DNA from: Sarcocystis neurona
Taxonomy: Eukaryota > Apicomplexa > Conoidasida > Eucoccidiorida > Sarcocystidae
Assembly (NCBI GenBank): GCA_000727475.1
Contig: KL647321.1
Span: 705,691 to 769,690 of the forward strand
Reading direction: 5' to 3'
DNA: 64,000 bases
The position numbers and the translations under genes were made by a program. The notes beneath the pieces were generated by a model. It saw nothing but the letters and a program-made list of their open reading frames with translations, was not told where the DNA came from and made no database searches. This document shows, piece by piece, positions 1 through 11,927 of this stretch (position 1 is the first letter of the stretch; each line of letters starts with the position of its first letter).

Positions 1-2394
1 GACCGCAGACACGAAGCGTAGAAAGGTCAGGCTGCAGCACGGGCAACAACAGATTCCGTATGCGGTGCTGGGGTCTCCGTGTCCCCTGCGTGTAGCAGCA
101 GCAGTGACTCGCGCATGCAGTTATTTGTGGGGCCGGGGATTCGCGCAGCAGTACACTTGCAAATGAACAGACATGAGTAGAAAAAAGTCTGTGCACGCCG
201 TGGCAAGGGTGCTTGTGTGTGTACGCGTGCAGTAGCACGTAGGTGCGCGTGCGGCGGCGCTAGCTGCATACCATGCTCATAACAGCAGAGCCCGTAGGGA
301 GCCCCGTGGCGACACGCGGGCGGGAGTAATGTTCGACGTGCATGCAACAGAAAAAGGCGTCTTTGCAAGGACACACTGCTTGCGCGCGCTGCGTGAGAAA
401 AATACTGAACCCTCTACGCGTGCAGCTGCATGAGATTCTCTCGTGGTGGTATGAACGTCTGCGTACACAGAGAATAACGTCGCGTCTAACGCAGGGGTAG
501 TTGGTGTGGACTTTGAAAGATATCTGTGAGCAAGATGCATGCGTTCCCTGTATACAGAGACGCACCTAGGCGTGTGTGTGCGTGTACACGAGTGCGGCCC
601 CATGCGTGTGGCAGGACGTTTGACACGTACATCAATGCCTCGCCTGCAGAGGGTCCTGCTGCAATTGTCCACATTACGCGTTCTGATGCACCCTCTTTCG
701 GCAGCATTCCACGCTTCTGCTGTTGCTCCGCGGCTTTCGCTGGGACCCTGCAGTGCTTCTGATGCTGCTGGTATCCTGGAACTAGCCTGCGTCTGGTGCT
801 TCGATTTTCTCCCACATTTTCTACGTGTGGAAGCTCCTGGTAATCAGCTCCACCCTGAAATTCGTCGCTCGTCCGCTGCGGCTGACGCGTCGGCTGGTGC
901 TGCCGCTGTTGCTGTGTGAGTGCTGCTGCTCATAGGCGTTCATTGCTGCTGGTGCTGCCGCTGCTGTCCATCTTGTTTCTTCCTCAGCTGTTGGCAGACG
1001 CACGGTCCGGTCAGCTTTGCCCTTTCGACTGTCGTTTTGTTTTCTCTTTGCCTTTTAAGGTAAGGAGGGACCTCTCCTGTTCAATCTGTGTAAAATGGTG
1101 CGCTCACTACAGCAAAGGAAAATTCTACGGGTGGTCTTTTCAAGAAGCGTTGCGGGGCTTCTTTCGTGTCCCAGCCATCTCGCGTTGCTGCATGCAGGCA
1201 GCGCCGAGTGGTACGCAGTCGGGTGTCTGCTCAGCTACTCTCTCCTGGAGTTCGTGTTTCCGCCATACGTCCTTATTTACTGTCTTGGGGAACCCTTTCG
1301 ATTCTCTGCTTGTATGCGCCGGTCTCTGTTGAATAAACGTCTACTGTGCGCGTGACTCGATGTGGAAGATCCACCTCCGGATGCCTGTCCACACTCCGGT
1401 GGTGCGGAAGTGCTGCTGCTGCTTGGGCTCCTGCAAAGAAAAGTGCAAGTCGGTAGTGCCCGCTTTGGCACCTGCTCTCCTCACCATGTAGCCAGCAGCT
1501 AGAAGGCACCCAAATAATTGAGCAGCAGGAACAGTTCTACTGCTCGGCGATCATTCGTTTAAACCGGTAGACCGCAAAAGGCAAAGACGCCGCCTGATAA
1601 AGTTTCAGCGTACATCATGTGTGTACATTTGAAGTGAGTTGTGTCCGAATAGAGTTGCGTCCTGCACTCGCTGGTATATATATATATAGTATCTACGTCT
1701 ACGTGTACACCTATCTGGGAGTGTTCATCAATTCGTCTGTCTCAGTCTACCCACCTACGTCTCGCTGTACATATACGTCTACGTATGAATACGTATATAT
1801 ATGTATATGTGAGTATACCGATCAGACTGGTCAGACTGAGTGTTGTTATCTCCGGACAACCAGACTGACAGAGGTGTACAACATTAGACATCTGTGCAAC
1901 TAAGTAGAACAAAGCGAGAAATCAAGCACAAGGAACTGCATGCATCCTGGAGAAGGCCGACACAGGCCTGGGCGAACCTACTGTATGTTACGTGGAGGTT
2001 AACATTTACAGATTTCTCAGCACGTCATTTGAAACCGAGCGGGCCCCAGCGCGGGCTTCTCATCCTGTGTCTGTGCGACGGATGTCTAGGTCACCCGTGT
2101 GGACACACTGGTGAGGGGCACACGTACGGTCACGTCTGTCTTGGGTAGGAGTGAATTTGTATCGGCTGCTTTACTGCTTGTACGTAGCCCCAAATTAATG
2201 TGGCAAGCGTGCGCCCTAACGTGTGGAGAGTACGCTGCTTTTCTGCATCAGTGGTGTTGTGGCTGGCACTGTGCGGGGGTGTGGCGGTCGGCGTGTAAGT
2301 GAGTAAACTTATGTTTGCTGCTCTGCTGCCCTAACTATGTTGTAACGATCTGCAAGGCATGCACCTAAGCAGGTGAACGAGCGAGTCTATACGG
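1..2394. other. CAG/CTG-rich stretch without an assigned gene
   Basis: Short open frames exist on both strands because the CAG/CTG composition suppresses stop codons. A plus frame from about 916 is hydrophobic and Leu-rich and meets a donor-like GTAAGG after 1059. Minus frames between about 490 and 1000 are Gln/Ala/Ser-rich. Neither has recognisable homology or a clear start. Around 1674-1689 and 1790-1810 there are short TA runs. I cannot decide the coding strand here. Confidence 0.4.
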
Positions 2395-3631
2395 ATGCTG
2401 CTTTGCTGCGTTCTGGATTCTCCCAGCGCATGGCTGAAGCTGCGGTGCCACGAGGTGGAAGAGCGCCGGGGCATCGCTCACACCTCTGCTGCGCTTGGCA
2501 GTAGGGGGTGCTGCTCGTGCAGCCCCAATCCAGGAAGCAGCAGCGCCAGACGGATGCAGCAGCATATGCAACAAACAGTCGCTTGTGGAGCCCAGCCAGT
2601 GTGTGTCTGTGACGCTGCTGGTGGGGAAGCCAGCCGACATTTGCCGGACGTTCTTACGTGTACGACTGAGGCGCGACGGTCCGTGGCAGCCGAAGCATTC
2701 TCCTTGGACCGCGAGGCCACTTCAGCAACAGACACAGCGTCGGGGGTGGTCTGCGCTGCTGCTGGGTCCCTGCACACGGCTGCCCGCTGCCACGGCAGCA
2801 GCACCAGTAGCAGCAGCAGTGCCACAAGCAGCAGCGGTAGCAGCAGTCGTGTTTTTGCTCCTGCTGAGGATCCAGGAGACTCGGGCGGCGAGCCCCCTGA
2901 TGCGGAGGAAGGCCGGCGTGCATCAAACATCGCAGAAGGTGAGAGAGGGTCGCGGTTGTTCAGTTCCGTGTGAATACGTCCAAGTGTTCGAGGTCCGCAG
3001 AGATAACCTCGTGCGTCTGCATCGGTGGAATGCAGTGAGCAACGCAGCACAAGGCGCTGCTGCTGCAACAGCACCTGTTTGTTTTTTTTTCCGCCCCCCA
3101 TGAGGACTGCATCTGGGAAGAAGCCCGACAGCAGCAACAGCAGGGCATGAGGAAGAGTTTTGCAAAGATCTGAAGATACATCAGTGTGTGTCCATGGACT
3201 GCTGGCGGTCGGCTGCGGCTATCTGCATTGCTCACCACTAGGCGTTTGGCTCTTTATTACAAGCCCAGCTGGGTGACTTACTCTCGTTTTTGCTGTTTTT
3301 GTTCGCGCGTGTGCACCGATACAAACGCGTCTCTCTGAACAAACACCTGCCTGCAGCTGGCATACTCCGTGCACTGCCTGAGAAAGGACTGTGCGCAGCA
3401 TTTCTACCAGCTACTTCTTTTGTCCCCACAGGTGCCGCGCGTCCAGAGGACAAGCAGCGACGAAGTGGGGGGGCAGGCAACGACGAACAGAAGCTGATCC
3501 CGCTGCAGAGACAGCTCTACCAGAGTGGCGTGGAAAAGCCGGGGTGCCTGCTGCAGCACCACCCGCTTCACCAGCGGCAGGAGCAGCTGCTTCGAAGAAC
3601 AGAGATTATTCTGTCGATCGAGACGTGGTAA
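2395..3631 (+). CDS. Candidate two-exon hypothetical protein, Ser-rich
   Basis: Function not recognised. Proposed exons are 2395-2938 and 3432-3631, giving about 247 residues. The first exon starts at an ATG and ends with an acidic Ser/Gly-rich stretch containing runs of Ser encoded by AGC. It stops at a GTGAGA donor in phase 1. The second exon follows a strong pyrimidine-rich acceptor (ends CCCCACAG) and continues in the matching phase with a Gln/Arg-rich segment (for example LQRQLYQSGVEKPG), then TGG TAA. The minus strand over 2478-3137 is also open and would encode a Leu-rich hydrophobic segment, so strand choice rests on the splice signals and phase agreement only. Ser tracts of this kind are common in Eimeria proteins. 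Confidence 0.35.
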
Positions 3632-3985
3632 GATAATCAGCTGCCGTATGTCGCAACTCTGTGTGCGGGTAGTGGCTCCTACCACTAAACTTGTACGATC
3701 TCGTGCTTCTACGAGCAGGGCTAGTCCTGCAGTCTACAGAGCTACTGCGATGCTACATGCCGCTGCAGTTATCTGCAGGCCCAGTCCTCGTGGTATACCA
3801 GAAGCGCGAGACGTGACGGCCCAGGTGCTCCGTGTTTGTATGCGGTAGCTGGTTGTGTGGTGCTTCACGCACCTGAGGGCAGTCAAGTTTCTGGTACTCC
3901 TGTATGCGTAGACATACGTAGTGAAGCTAGGGTTCGTCTGAGCCACCTACCATATCAGACAAACAGTACTTTGCCGCCTCAGGTC

Positions 3986-4026
3986 CGTGCGTGTGCGTGT
4001 ATGTGTGTGTGTGTGTGTGCGTGTGG
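3986..4026. repeat. GT microsatellite
   Basis: Imperfect (GT)n run with GC interruptions, ending in GTGTGGGG. It is a simple sequence repeat with no function inferred. Confidence 0.8.
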
Positions 4027-5638
4027 GGCGGCATATCCGTTTCTTATTTTGCCGCTTCATGCTTTAAAACGACCCTCAGCCAGCAAGTGTGTAATAACAC
4101 GATCTTTCTGCAGATCGTACTAACATGAACTCTCTGTGTGTGGCAGAACTAGCTCTGTGTACTCGTATAGAGCAGACGCGTGTATGTTTGTATCCACCTG
4201 TTTTCCCACTCTCAAACACAAGCAAGATTTTATCTCCGTCTTCAGCTCTGTGCTTGTGGTATTACTCGGTTCTGGCCCCTCGTCACGGTGCAACGTGCCG
4301 CACGCTGTGTCCCCTGCTGTGCCTCACAGGTTGCTCACGTTCTTTGCTGCTGCGATCGACTGGGCATTAATGCTGGTTTGCATGACGTTCAACGCCGGTT
4401 TGTTTCTTGTTATAATTGGAGGCATTGCCACCGGCCGTGCACTAACGAGTGCTTCACTTGCCTCGTCCCTCACCCATTGGTCGTGGCTGCAGCAACAGGA
4501 ACAGCACGGCTAGCAGCTGCTGCTCGTCCTGCTGCAGGTGGTGTTCTTGCTCCTCCTGCGTAAGCGTGATTGCCGCGCGCAGTGTCGCCTGGGCTACTGT
4601 TGTTATTGCAGTACTGCTGTATGCGGTGCTGCCTTGCTGCTGGTGGTGCCGTCTCTACTGGCAGCCGTGTTAATCTTGCTCGTCCCGCTGCTGCTGCTGC
4701 TACTGCTTTCGGGACCGGAAAGGTTGTGATTTCTGATGACTTAACTGCTGCGCCCCTAGGAGCTGCGGAATATGGGGGCTGCTGCTATGAGTTCAACACA
4801 GTGCAAATCTTTGAATGGCATTTCGTGGTGGTTTGGCAGCGCTTATGCAAGAGTGGTACGATAGTTCCAGGTTGCTGTAAGATAGTTCTGTCGTGTGTTT
4901 GACTCGCGATGTAACCGCACCTCTCCACGCATGCAGAGGGTGCGCTGGCCCCGGCTTTTTTAGTAGGTGTTTAAATAGAGATACGCTGGCATCCTTACAG
5001 TTCTCACGGAGGAAAGTCTTAGCTCGGCTGTATCAGAAATCGCCACGTTTTATCTTTGCTCGTAACACCACAAGTATTCAACGCGCCAAGTGCCTCTGCA
5101 GTGGAACGTATTATTTGCAAAGGAGAAAATTTTCGGCTACATGAGATACAGCAAGTTAATAAATCGTATTGTAGAACGCCGTTTTGCCTTCCAGGCATTC
5201 AAACTTCTCCTTCCAAGGCTGACGAGAACCTCAAAATATGTGGGGGGCAACCTGCGCTCTTCCTCGGCGCCACATACAGACGTACGCAACAAAACACTGT
5301 ACACGTATCGCTGCGGATTCTCGTAAGGGGGTCCGCTGAATATTATTATAGTATTATTATAATAATGTGATGATATTATTCCTATACCTTCGCATACGAA
5401 GTGTGACCACTGTAGAATAGACAGACGGTGTACTACATGAAGGACGACATGCGAAACGGGCCTGCAGGTAGCGTGAGTGGATGACTGTATTCTCGAGGAT
5501 TTGTTCTCGTCGTCAAAAGCGCAGATATTGGCAGTCAGAGCAGCATTATTCATGAGGGGAAGTCACAGGAACTGTTGTGTTCGTTCTGCGCGCGGGAAAA
5601 CCGCGCGTCTGCACGTACGTGTGTATGCACTATATAAT

Positions 5639-5673
5639 ACATATATATATATATATCTATATATGTATATATT
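5639..5673. repeat. TA microsatellite
   Basis: Nearly uninterrupted TA run with one TCTA and one TGTA interruption. Similar TA runs occur at 1674-1689, 8583-8599, 41060-41092, 46656-46673 and 46844-46862. Confidence 0.85.
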
Positions 5674-5820
5674 ATCATAACTGGTACCTGCGTAGAGTGA
5701 TCCGTGGCCTTCGCCGGTGTCTCTCCACGTTATTGTGCGTGACATGCCGTGCAGCTTCAGTGATTTTTATGGGAAAACATGTTAAGCATAGAGGTTACTA
5801 TATATATAGTGTAGAGTTGT

Positions 5821-6430
5821 ATGCAGCGACGCCTTCAATACAGTGAGGCTATAAAGCGGGACAGCATCACGAGTGCCCGCAGAGGCGGAACATACGTAAA
5901 CGCCAGCACACGGGTGGCCGCAACTGACGTACACCGACGAAGGCGATCGTCTATGAAGGAAGTCGTCGGCGTCCCCTCTCGCAGTATGCTAAACGAAGTG
6001 GTTGCTACAGTCTCCGCTCATTTTCGGGCACTGAAGATGCAGCTTTGGTCCACCCCGCTTGAGTTGAGAAAACGTAAGCACGTACGTCTCTGTTTACAAA
6101 GCGTCATATTTGTCGGGGCGGGAAAAAGGACCTTTACACACGCGAACCACAACGGCCAGTGCACACTCCAAGGAAACAGTGGAAGCCAGTGCAGGCTCAC
6201 GCAGGCATCTGGTGTTGAAAACCCAGTAGAACCCCTTGCATTCTCCTGGAAAACACTACGGCGGCGAAAGGCCCGTCCCCAAGAGGGAGGACGAGGGTAG
6301 TTCTGCCGTTATATGGAGCTGGATGTAGCGGCGCCTTCAATACAGTGAGATTATAAAGCGGAACAGCATCGCAAACGTGGAACATAAGTAGACGACAGCC
6401 CACAGGCGTCTGCAGTTGCCGTACACCGAA
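5821..6430. repeat. Diverged direct repeat pair (about 5821-5936 and 6324-6430)
   Basis: The two arms share CGCCTTCAATACAGTGAG followed by a TATAAAGCGG-like stretch and then ACAGCATC. They re-align at a second block ending GTACACCGA. The arms are about 500 bases apart on the same strand and differ by substitutions and a short deletion in the second arm. In one frame the shared block reads RRLQYSE.IKR.SI in both arms; the first arm is open (5821-6300) and the second is soon closed by a stop. This could be a duplicated promoter or leader, or a relic of a repeated element. Confidence 0.6.
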
Positions 6431-7739
6431 CTTTGGAAAAACTTGCATACGCGTACTATTGAGAGTCTGAAGTTTGCTGTTGGCTCTGGGCCCCAAGGCC
6501 GGGTCAGCGGGCGGGAAAAGATGTCCAATATTTGTGTGTATCAACGTGCTCACCGCATAAAACCGACCACGGCCTTGACGCCTTCAGTGAAACCGAGTGT
6601 GGAGTGCCGCGCCGCAGTTTATACGCTAGAAAACCTATTGTTTCCTTTTTACAAAGCCAAGTGGCGAATAAAGTCGTAAGGGACTGCTAAAAACCGATCG
6701 CTTCACGTCTCAACACTACACCGATGAAAAACGCAGATGAACGACGATGCATGTAACACTGCGTCGGGTTACCACCGTTGCTTAGAAACGTTGCCAACGA
6801 AAAATACCATACGTAGCTCTTTGCTCCTGGCGACTGCGCTGAGATGTATGGTAATGTCGGTGCGAGCACACCAAGTCAGGCATCGGACACGAGCGGATTT
6901 CCGTTTCACAATATTCACTAACAGAAGTGAACAGGGCACACACCTTACACAGATGCAGGCATTATTCCTCGTAACGTCTAAGCCACTGTCGCTTCGCACG
7001 TTCTCGCCCGTCCCCGCGTGCCCCGAAAAAGTGGTGCCTTATCCAGTTGGGGACGTCCCGTGCGAATTTAAGACAAAACGGACGGAACGCACGGCTACGA
7101 GAGGTCCGGCTCTCGGTCTACTACAGAAAACAAATGCTGACCCCCGTTCTACCCCATCTGTGTTGCTCACTAATGACAACACAGCAGTCCACAGCAACAG
7201 CGGAAAGCAAAAAACACGCGACAAAAGTTCCCGCTGCAGAATGCTTTCCTCTCCTCGCACAAAATGCACACGTGTCGTAAATGGGACGTACGCCTGGTTG
7301 CATCAACATTCCGAGTATGCAAACTTGTTCACGCCCGTCCCCACGTGTTCGGAGCTTCACTTTGCAAAGTAACGTAAGAGGGAGCCCGTCTTCCAGCAAC
7401 TGCTTCCAGAAAATAACCAAGGCCAGCAGGCTCTCTGAAGACTTCATCGCCTGGTTGAAAACAACTGCCACTAACAGGCGACGTGGCACTTTTTTTGCGC
7501 CTACATAGGGCGGTTTCGCCGCCTGGTAAAATACTCACACCGAGACTCACCACTCCTGCTGTCTATTCCGCGAGCATCTGTGGAAGCAAAGCCTGTTCCG
7601 GCCTTCATTCTTTCAACAACGGAAATCCCACGACACGCCATACTCCTTAACCCGTATCTCAAAAGGCGGCACGCTGTCTAATTCACGCCAGATTACTACA
7701 TCAAATACCATTCCAATCAACAAGCTTCTGGCCACATAC
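6431..7739. other. No gene assigned
   Basis: A plus ORF (6737-7372) and minus ORFs (7121-7489, 7329-7553) overlap here, with no recognisable domain. One minus candidate exon runs from about 7512 to 7385 after a pyrimidine-rich acceptor. It may be a downstream exon of the minus-strand candidate at 7740-8269, but the phase could not be fixed. Confidence 0.3.
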
Positions 7740-8269
7740 ATAATCCCACTCGTGCTTGATATGTCGCATAGTTTCTGACGACTGTTTAAGCAGAGACGAG
7801 AACAGGCTGTTCACCTTCTGGACAAGTCCCTTATATCCAAGAGCCGAACAAACACAACAACAGAGATTCGCATCTGAACGAACTGGAAAACACAGTATCC
7901 CCGGAACGCCATGACATAAATGCAACTGCAGTGATACGGCCTGCCTGCCGCCGGCTCGTTGTGGCCGGCGCAAGTGCCTGCTGCGAATCCGCCACATACA
8001 CTGCTGTCAATGTGCCCGCTTTCCTCCTCCCACCACGCTGCGTACCAAACTCGCTCAACAGCACCGCACCACTGTGTAAACTCTTCAATATCGCTGCGGG
8101 ATGGGTATGACGTTAGCGTTCTTCCGGTGAACGCACCGGGTAGCGTCACCTTCTCCGTAAAACGAACGCTTGCAGCGGTACTCGTGCTACCGGCGCTCCA
8201 CACAAGTACGTACACTCCGCACGCAAGCAGACGAGTTACGCACTCACATTCTGCTGCTGCTGCACACAT
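7740..8269 (-). CDS. Candidate secreted or membrane protein, N-terminal exons
   Basis: Function not recognised. The minus strand starts with an ATG at 8269. After a short Ala/Glu/Cys head comes a hydrophobic stretch (LLACGVYVLVWSAG) that could be a signal or anchor segment. A charged, Trp-rich segment follows (DIEEFTQWCGAVERVWYAAW). This frame stays open to 7811. A separate exon-like segment at 7829-7740, after a pyrimidine-rich acceptor and before a GTATGT donor, reads GLVQKVNSLFSSLLKQ onward in another frame. The junction between the two is unresolved because the phases I tried do not match. The plus strand is also open over part of this region. Confidence 0.3.
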
Positions 8270-8582
8270 TTTTCTTCACCACAACTGTCACGGTTGCTGC
8301 TGCTGTTGCTGTTGCAGCGGAGTACGCATCACAGAGGTCTGTTGTCCGGGATCGAGTCCGGTTGTTTCAATCCATGCCTGCGAAGCGCCGCAATTACACG
8401 TACCCCTAGACTGATACGAAGCGAACTTCTAACAAATCAGTGATAGTGTGTGGAATACATTTGTACATTAAGAGATTCTGTTAGAACCTAGACACGTATA
8501 TACAAGAAATGTCAACCACAAAGAAATACGCGCACGGCTGCGTGGGTCCGAGGCGCCGTTGTACAGTCAACACATACATGCG

Positions 8583-8599
8583 TATATATATATATATAT
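8583..8599. repeat. TA microsatellite
   Basis: Short uninterrupted TA run flanked by GT-rich sequence. Confidence 0.7.
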
Positions 8600-11500
8600 G
8601 TGTATGTGCAGATCTCTATCAATACATAACCAGAGACACGTACCTGGATCGCACACACCAACGTTCTGCAGGAGGAGTGCGGGACAGGCGAGTGCCGCAG
8701 CGCACCTTTTCCACCGAATAAGGTTCTTCTGTACCAGCTACTTTCTTTGTGCGGGAGAGTTCGATGGAAAGGTAGCTGCGGCAACTCGTTGAGGGTCTGC
8801 TGTCAGTTAGCCAGCCTACGTGGTCAATACCCAGTGCCTGTCATGACCGTGTCTGCTAGTGTAATTACTTAAGCGCACTACTGCTACACTTGAGCACTCA
8901 CTCGAATACGCACGCTATGTACTTACTTACGCATTCCTATATACAGATGTACTCTTTCTCTGCGGGAGTAGCATATACTCACCGCATAGGAAATTACGTA
9001 CAGCTTTTCATTAAGAAGTATGTCAATCTACATACTTCAATCCGCACATTAACTAAACACATGCTGCTGGAGCCGAACGTCTGGACAGCACTGTACGAAC
9101 GCTGCAGGGACGCCCGTGTCCAGACAAAAATCATGGATCTACGTAGAGGCCATAGTAACCGCTTTCCTTACAAGGGTAATTTTTATTTCGTGAAGCTCCC
9201 TGTAAACCTACAAATACCAACGTTAAAACCGCCCTTTTTCACAGCCTTCTACGCAGGTGCTCGACGATTCGCGTTGTTCTGCCGATACGTGGGGGAACTA
9301 CAGCTCCTGCTGTCTTCTTAGGTATCGGACAGGTTCACCAAAACGCGCATTTGCAGAGGCACCTTTGTTCCCTTACACCGGTGAAGATACATCAATGAAT
9401 TATGTAACACAGACGCACGGAATGCATGAACCACACTATAACTGCAAGTGTGTAATCTTGCCTGCCGAAACACGTCGTCCTCATGAGCAAAACTGAGACG
9501 TGGACTCGGCCCGTGCCGATAGCCTTGATCCAGGCCACGCAAAATCGCCTTCGCAATCTCAGCCTTCAGGGCTCGCTGCTGCTGCGGGTTTCCTATTGAC
9601 ACAGGCATCCCATCACGATCCTCTGCAGCAGCAGACCCCACAATGCAGCGGCCACGCAGAAAGGTACAACATTTTCACGCAACACGGTGACCCCTCGAGC
9701 AGCAGCACGGCATGCCTGCGGCAGCAGCGGCTTTTCTGAGCAACTTCAACGCCAAAACAGCAGCCGCAGGGGTGAAGTACGAACGAGACGCCCTGCTCAA
9801 GCGCAGCAGGACTGACACCCCAGCAGACCAGTGCCAGCCACACCAGCAAAACAGTGCACGGGAGCAGTCAACTTTTCTCGTCATGCCGTGATCCTCACGG
9901 AGGCAAAAACTCGGTCCCATACACTCAGCAGCAGTCCAGCCAGCAGCTGCTTCATCCAGCACCAGCACACTGCCACAACTGCTGCCCAGGCACTTTGAAC
10001 CTGCATCGCAAGGACGGTTACTGACTCCTGATGGGGCAGTGCCGTGTGACGCGATGCTAGTTCAACACCAGGATTCGAGATGGAGTAGCTTATCTAAACA
10101 CAGAGAAGCAGATGTTATACTGATATATGGCTACATACACATACACATAAAACATATATAAAGATGTGAACGTTAAGGACACATGTTTGTCGACATGTAG
10201 AAAAAGCTACAGGAAGCCGCGCACGTCACACTGCGATGTGCCATATATATACAACGTCTTAAATATTACAACCAATATAGATCGGCAGCTACCTAAGAGA
10301 AGTGGCGCACGTTACACTTGCGTGGAAAAGAACAATGACAAGGATCCCACAACAGCGACTGCAGAAACAAGACGGCAGCAAAAAAAGCAATACCAGCAGC
10401 AAAGACTCGGCAGCCACAGAGGAAGAACACTTGAGAACCCGAGCCAAAGGCCACCAGGAGTCACAAGTTAACCAGTACACAGCTCCTGCTGCCCGTTTCT
10501 CGTTCCGTCTGTACGCCACCGTCCTCGACTGGGACGTGGCGCGGTTGGTGTAAGAGTGCCACCTGCGTGCTACAGAGTAGCCGCATAGCGGGTTTCAGAA
10601 AAACTAATAAAATGGATGCAGCGTTGGCAGCTTGGTAGCAGCGGGAGCCCGAGTCCAGTAGCAGCAGCCTTAGAGCTATGATGCGTTTTCAGCCTTATCG
10701 CGAAGTAGCACCATCACTATCACTTGACTCAAATGCAGTTCAGTCGCTGGGTCCACCAGCGCAGGCGTTAGATCTGCCTTAACACATGCACTCACGTTCT
10801 GCTTTGCGTAGAGGTAACAGAGCTCGTGTGTGACTACACGCCGGTGCAGTACTTGTTCGACTCGAGCGTTGAAACCAGCTTAGTGCCCCAGCTGCTGCAT
10901 CAATACGAGATTTTTCACGTCGGCGCAGCTATTACTATGACGCGCTCCGTAGTATCCTCCTACCACTTGGCGGATTTGAAATCAGTGCATACGAGTGAGT
11001 CTCGAAAGACGGAAGTAGGCACGACGACAGCACTTTCAGAAGGACGTGTCTAGCAGACGTCTCCTGTCCTGCAGGAGCAGAGAAGGGTAAAGAAAGAAGC
11101 CGTACCGGCGGGAAAGAGATGCACGCGGCAACGGGCGATGCGAGGCACTCCCGTCTGACGCTCCCGTCGAACGTAGCCGTTGAAGTCACATAAGGCAGTC
11201 ATCAGGTTCATCGCCGTCGAGGTCACTGCGGCAGAAGCAACAGCACAGCGGAGGTAGTGGCACTCCGTAGCTCCATCTACGCAGTCGAGCTACGCGGTAC
11301 TGCAGAGGGAACTTTTTAGCGTAGTAAGGAAACAACAACCAAAACAGAGGCGGATCAATCGAAGCAACAGCTGCGGCAGCAGAGCAGAAGCCCAAATAGC
11401 TGCAGCATCCGGGCACGGGGCAGGAGCACCGCACGAGCACCCGAACGCCATACGCACCACCAGCTCCTCCGTCGAAACAGCAGCAACAGCGCAGAAGCCC

Positions 11501-11716
11501 TAGCATCCTTTAAACGTATACACATCCCCGTCCGGTCGCAGCAACAGGCGAACCTGCAACCCCCCCACTGCGGGCCCGCAGCGGAGGTGGTCAGGTTAAA
11601 CAGGCGCGCGGAGGAAAACAGCACTGCCGTTCACACATGTCACACAGACTGCCCTAGGCTCAGAACACCTTTCACACGTCCAGATGACATACCAAGAGTG
11701 TGTCTCCTGTCTACAG
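8600..11716. other. No gene assigned; CAG-rich
   Basis: Several overlapping ORFs without homology. A plus frame at 9500-9739 is Gln/Ser-rich and reads through AGCAGC triplets. Minus frames at 9613-9968 and 11186-11624 are Cys/Leu-rich, as expected from CTG read on that strand. No exon could be supported by both splice signals and phase. Confidence 0.4.
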
Positions 11717-11927
11717 GTGACACGCGGCGAAAACGCTAGCAGAGCCGCGTCGAACTCTCGAGCGGCGTACCCTTCCCTGCATGAGATGCAGCATCAAGAT
11801 GACCAGACGCGACAGACGCAGCCCCTGGAGCGGTATCAACGGCAGGCAAACATGCTAAACCTGCAACAGTGCATGCCGTGGGGGAACCAGCCACATTGTC
11901 ACAATGCAGCGACAAGTATCACCACCG
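11717..11927 (+). CDS. Candidate internal exon, Gln-rich
   Basis: Function not recognised. The exon follows an acceptor with a good pyrimidine tract (ending CTCCTGTCTACAG) and ends at a GTAAAG donor. It encodes about 70 polar residues with many Gln, Asn and His, including QHQDDQTRQTQPLERYQRQ. This composition fits the low-complexity Gln-rich segments of Eimeria proteins. No partner exons could be joined with confidence, and a CAG-rich intergenic origin is possible. Confidence 0.3.

Larger units (their letters stand above)
3632..5820. other. No gene assigned; CTG- and GT-rich
   Basis: Contains overlapping Leu/Cys/Ala-rich frames around 4125-4900 created by CTG/GCT triplets. No domain or convincing exon was seen. 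A GT microsatellite lies at 3986-4026 and a TA microsatellite at 5639-5673. Confidence 0.4.
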
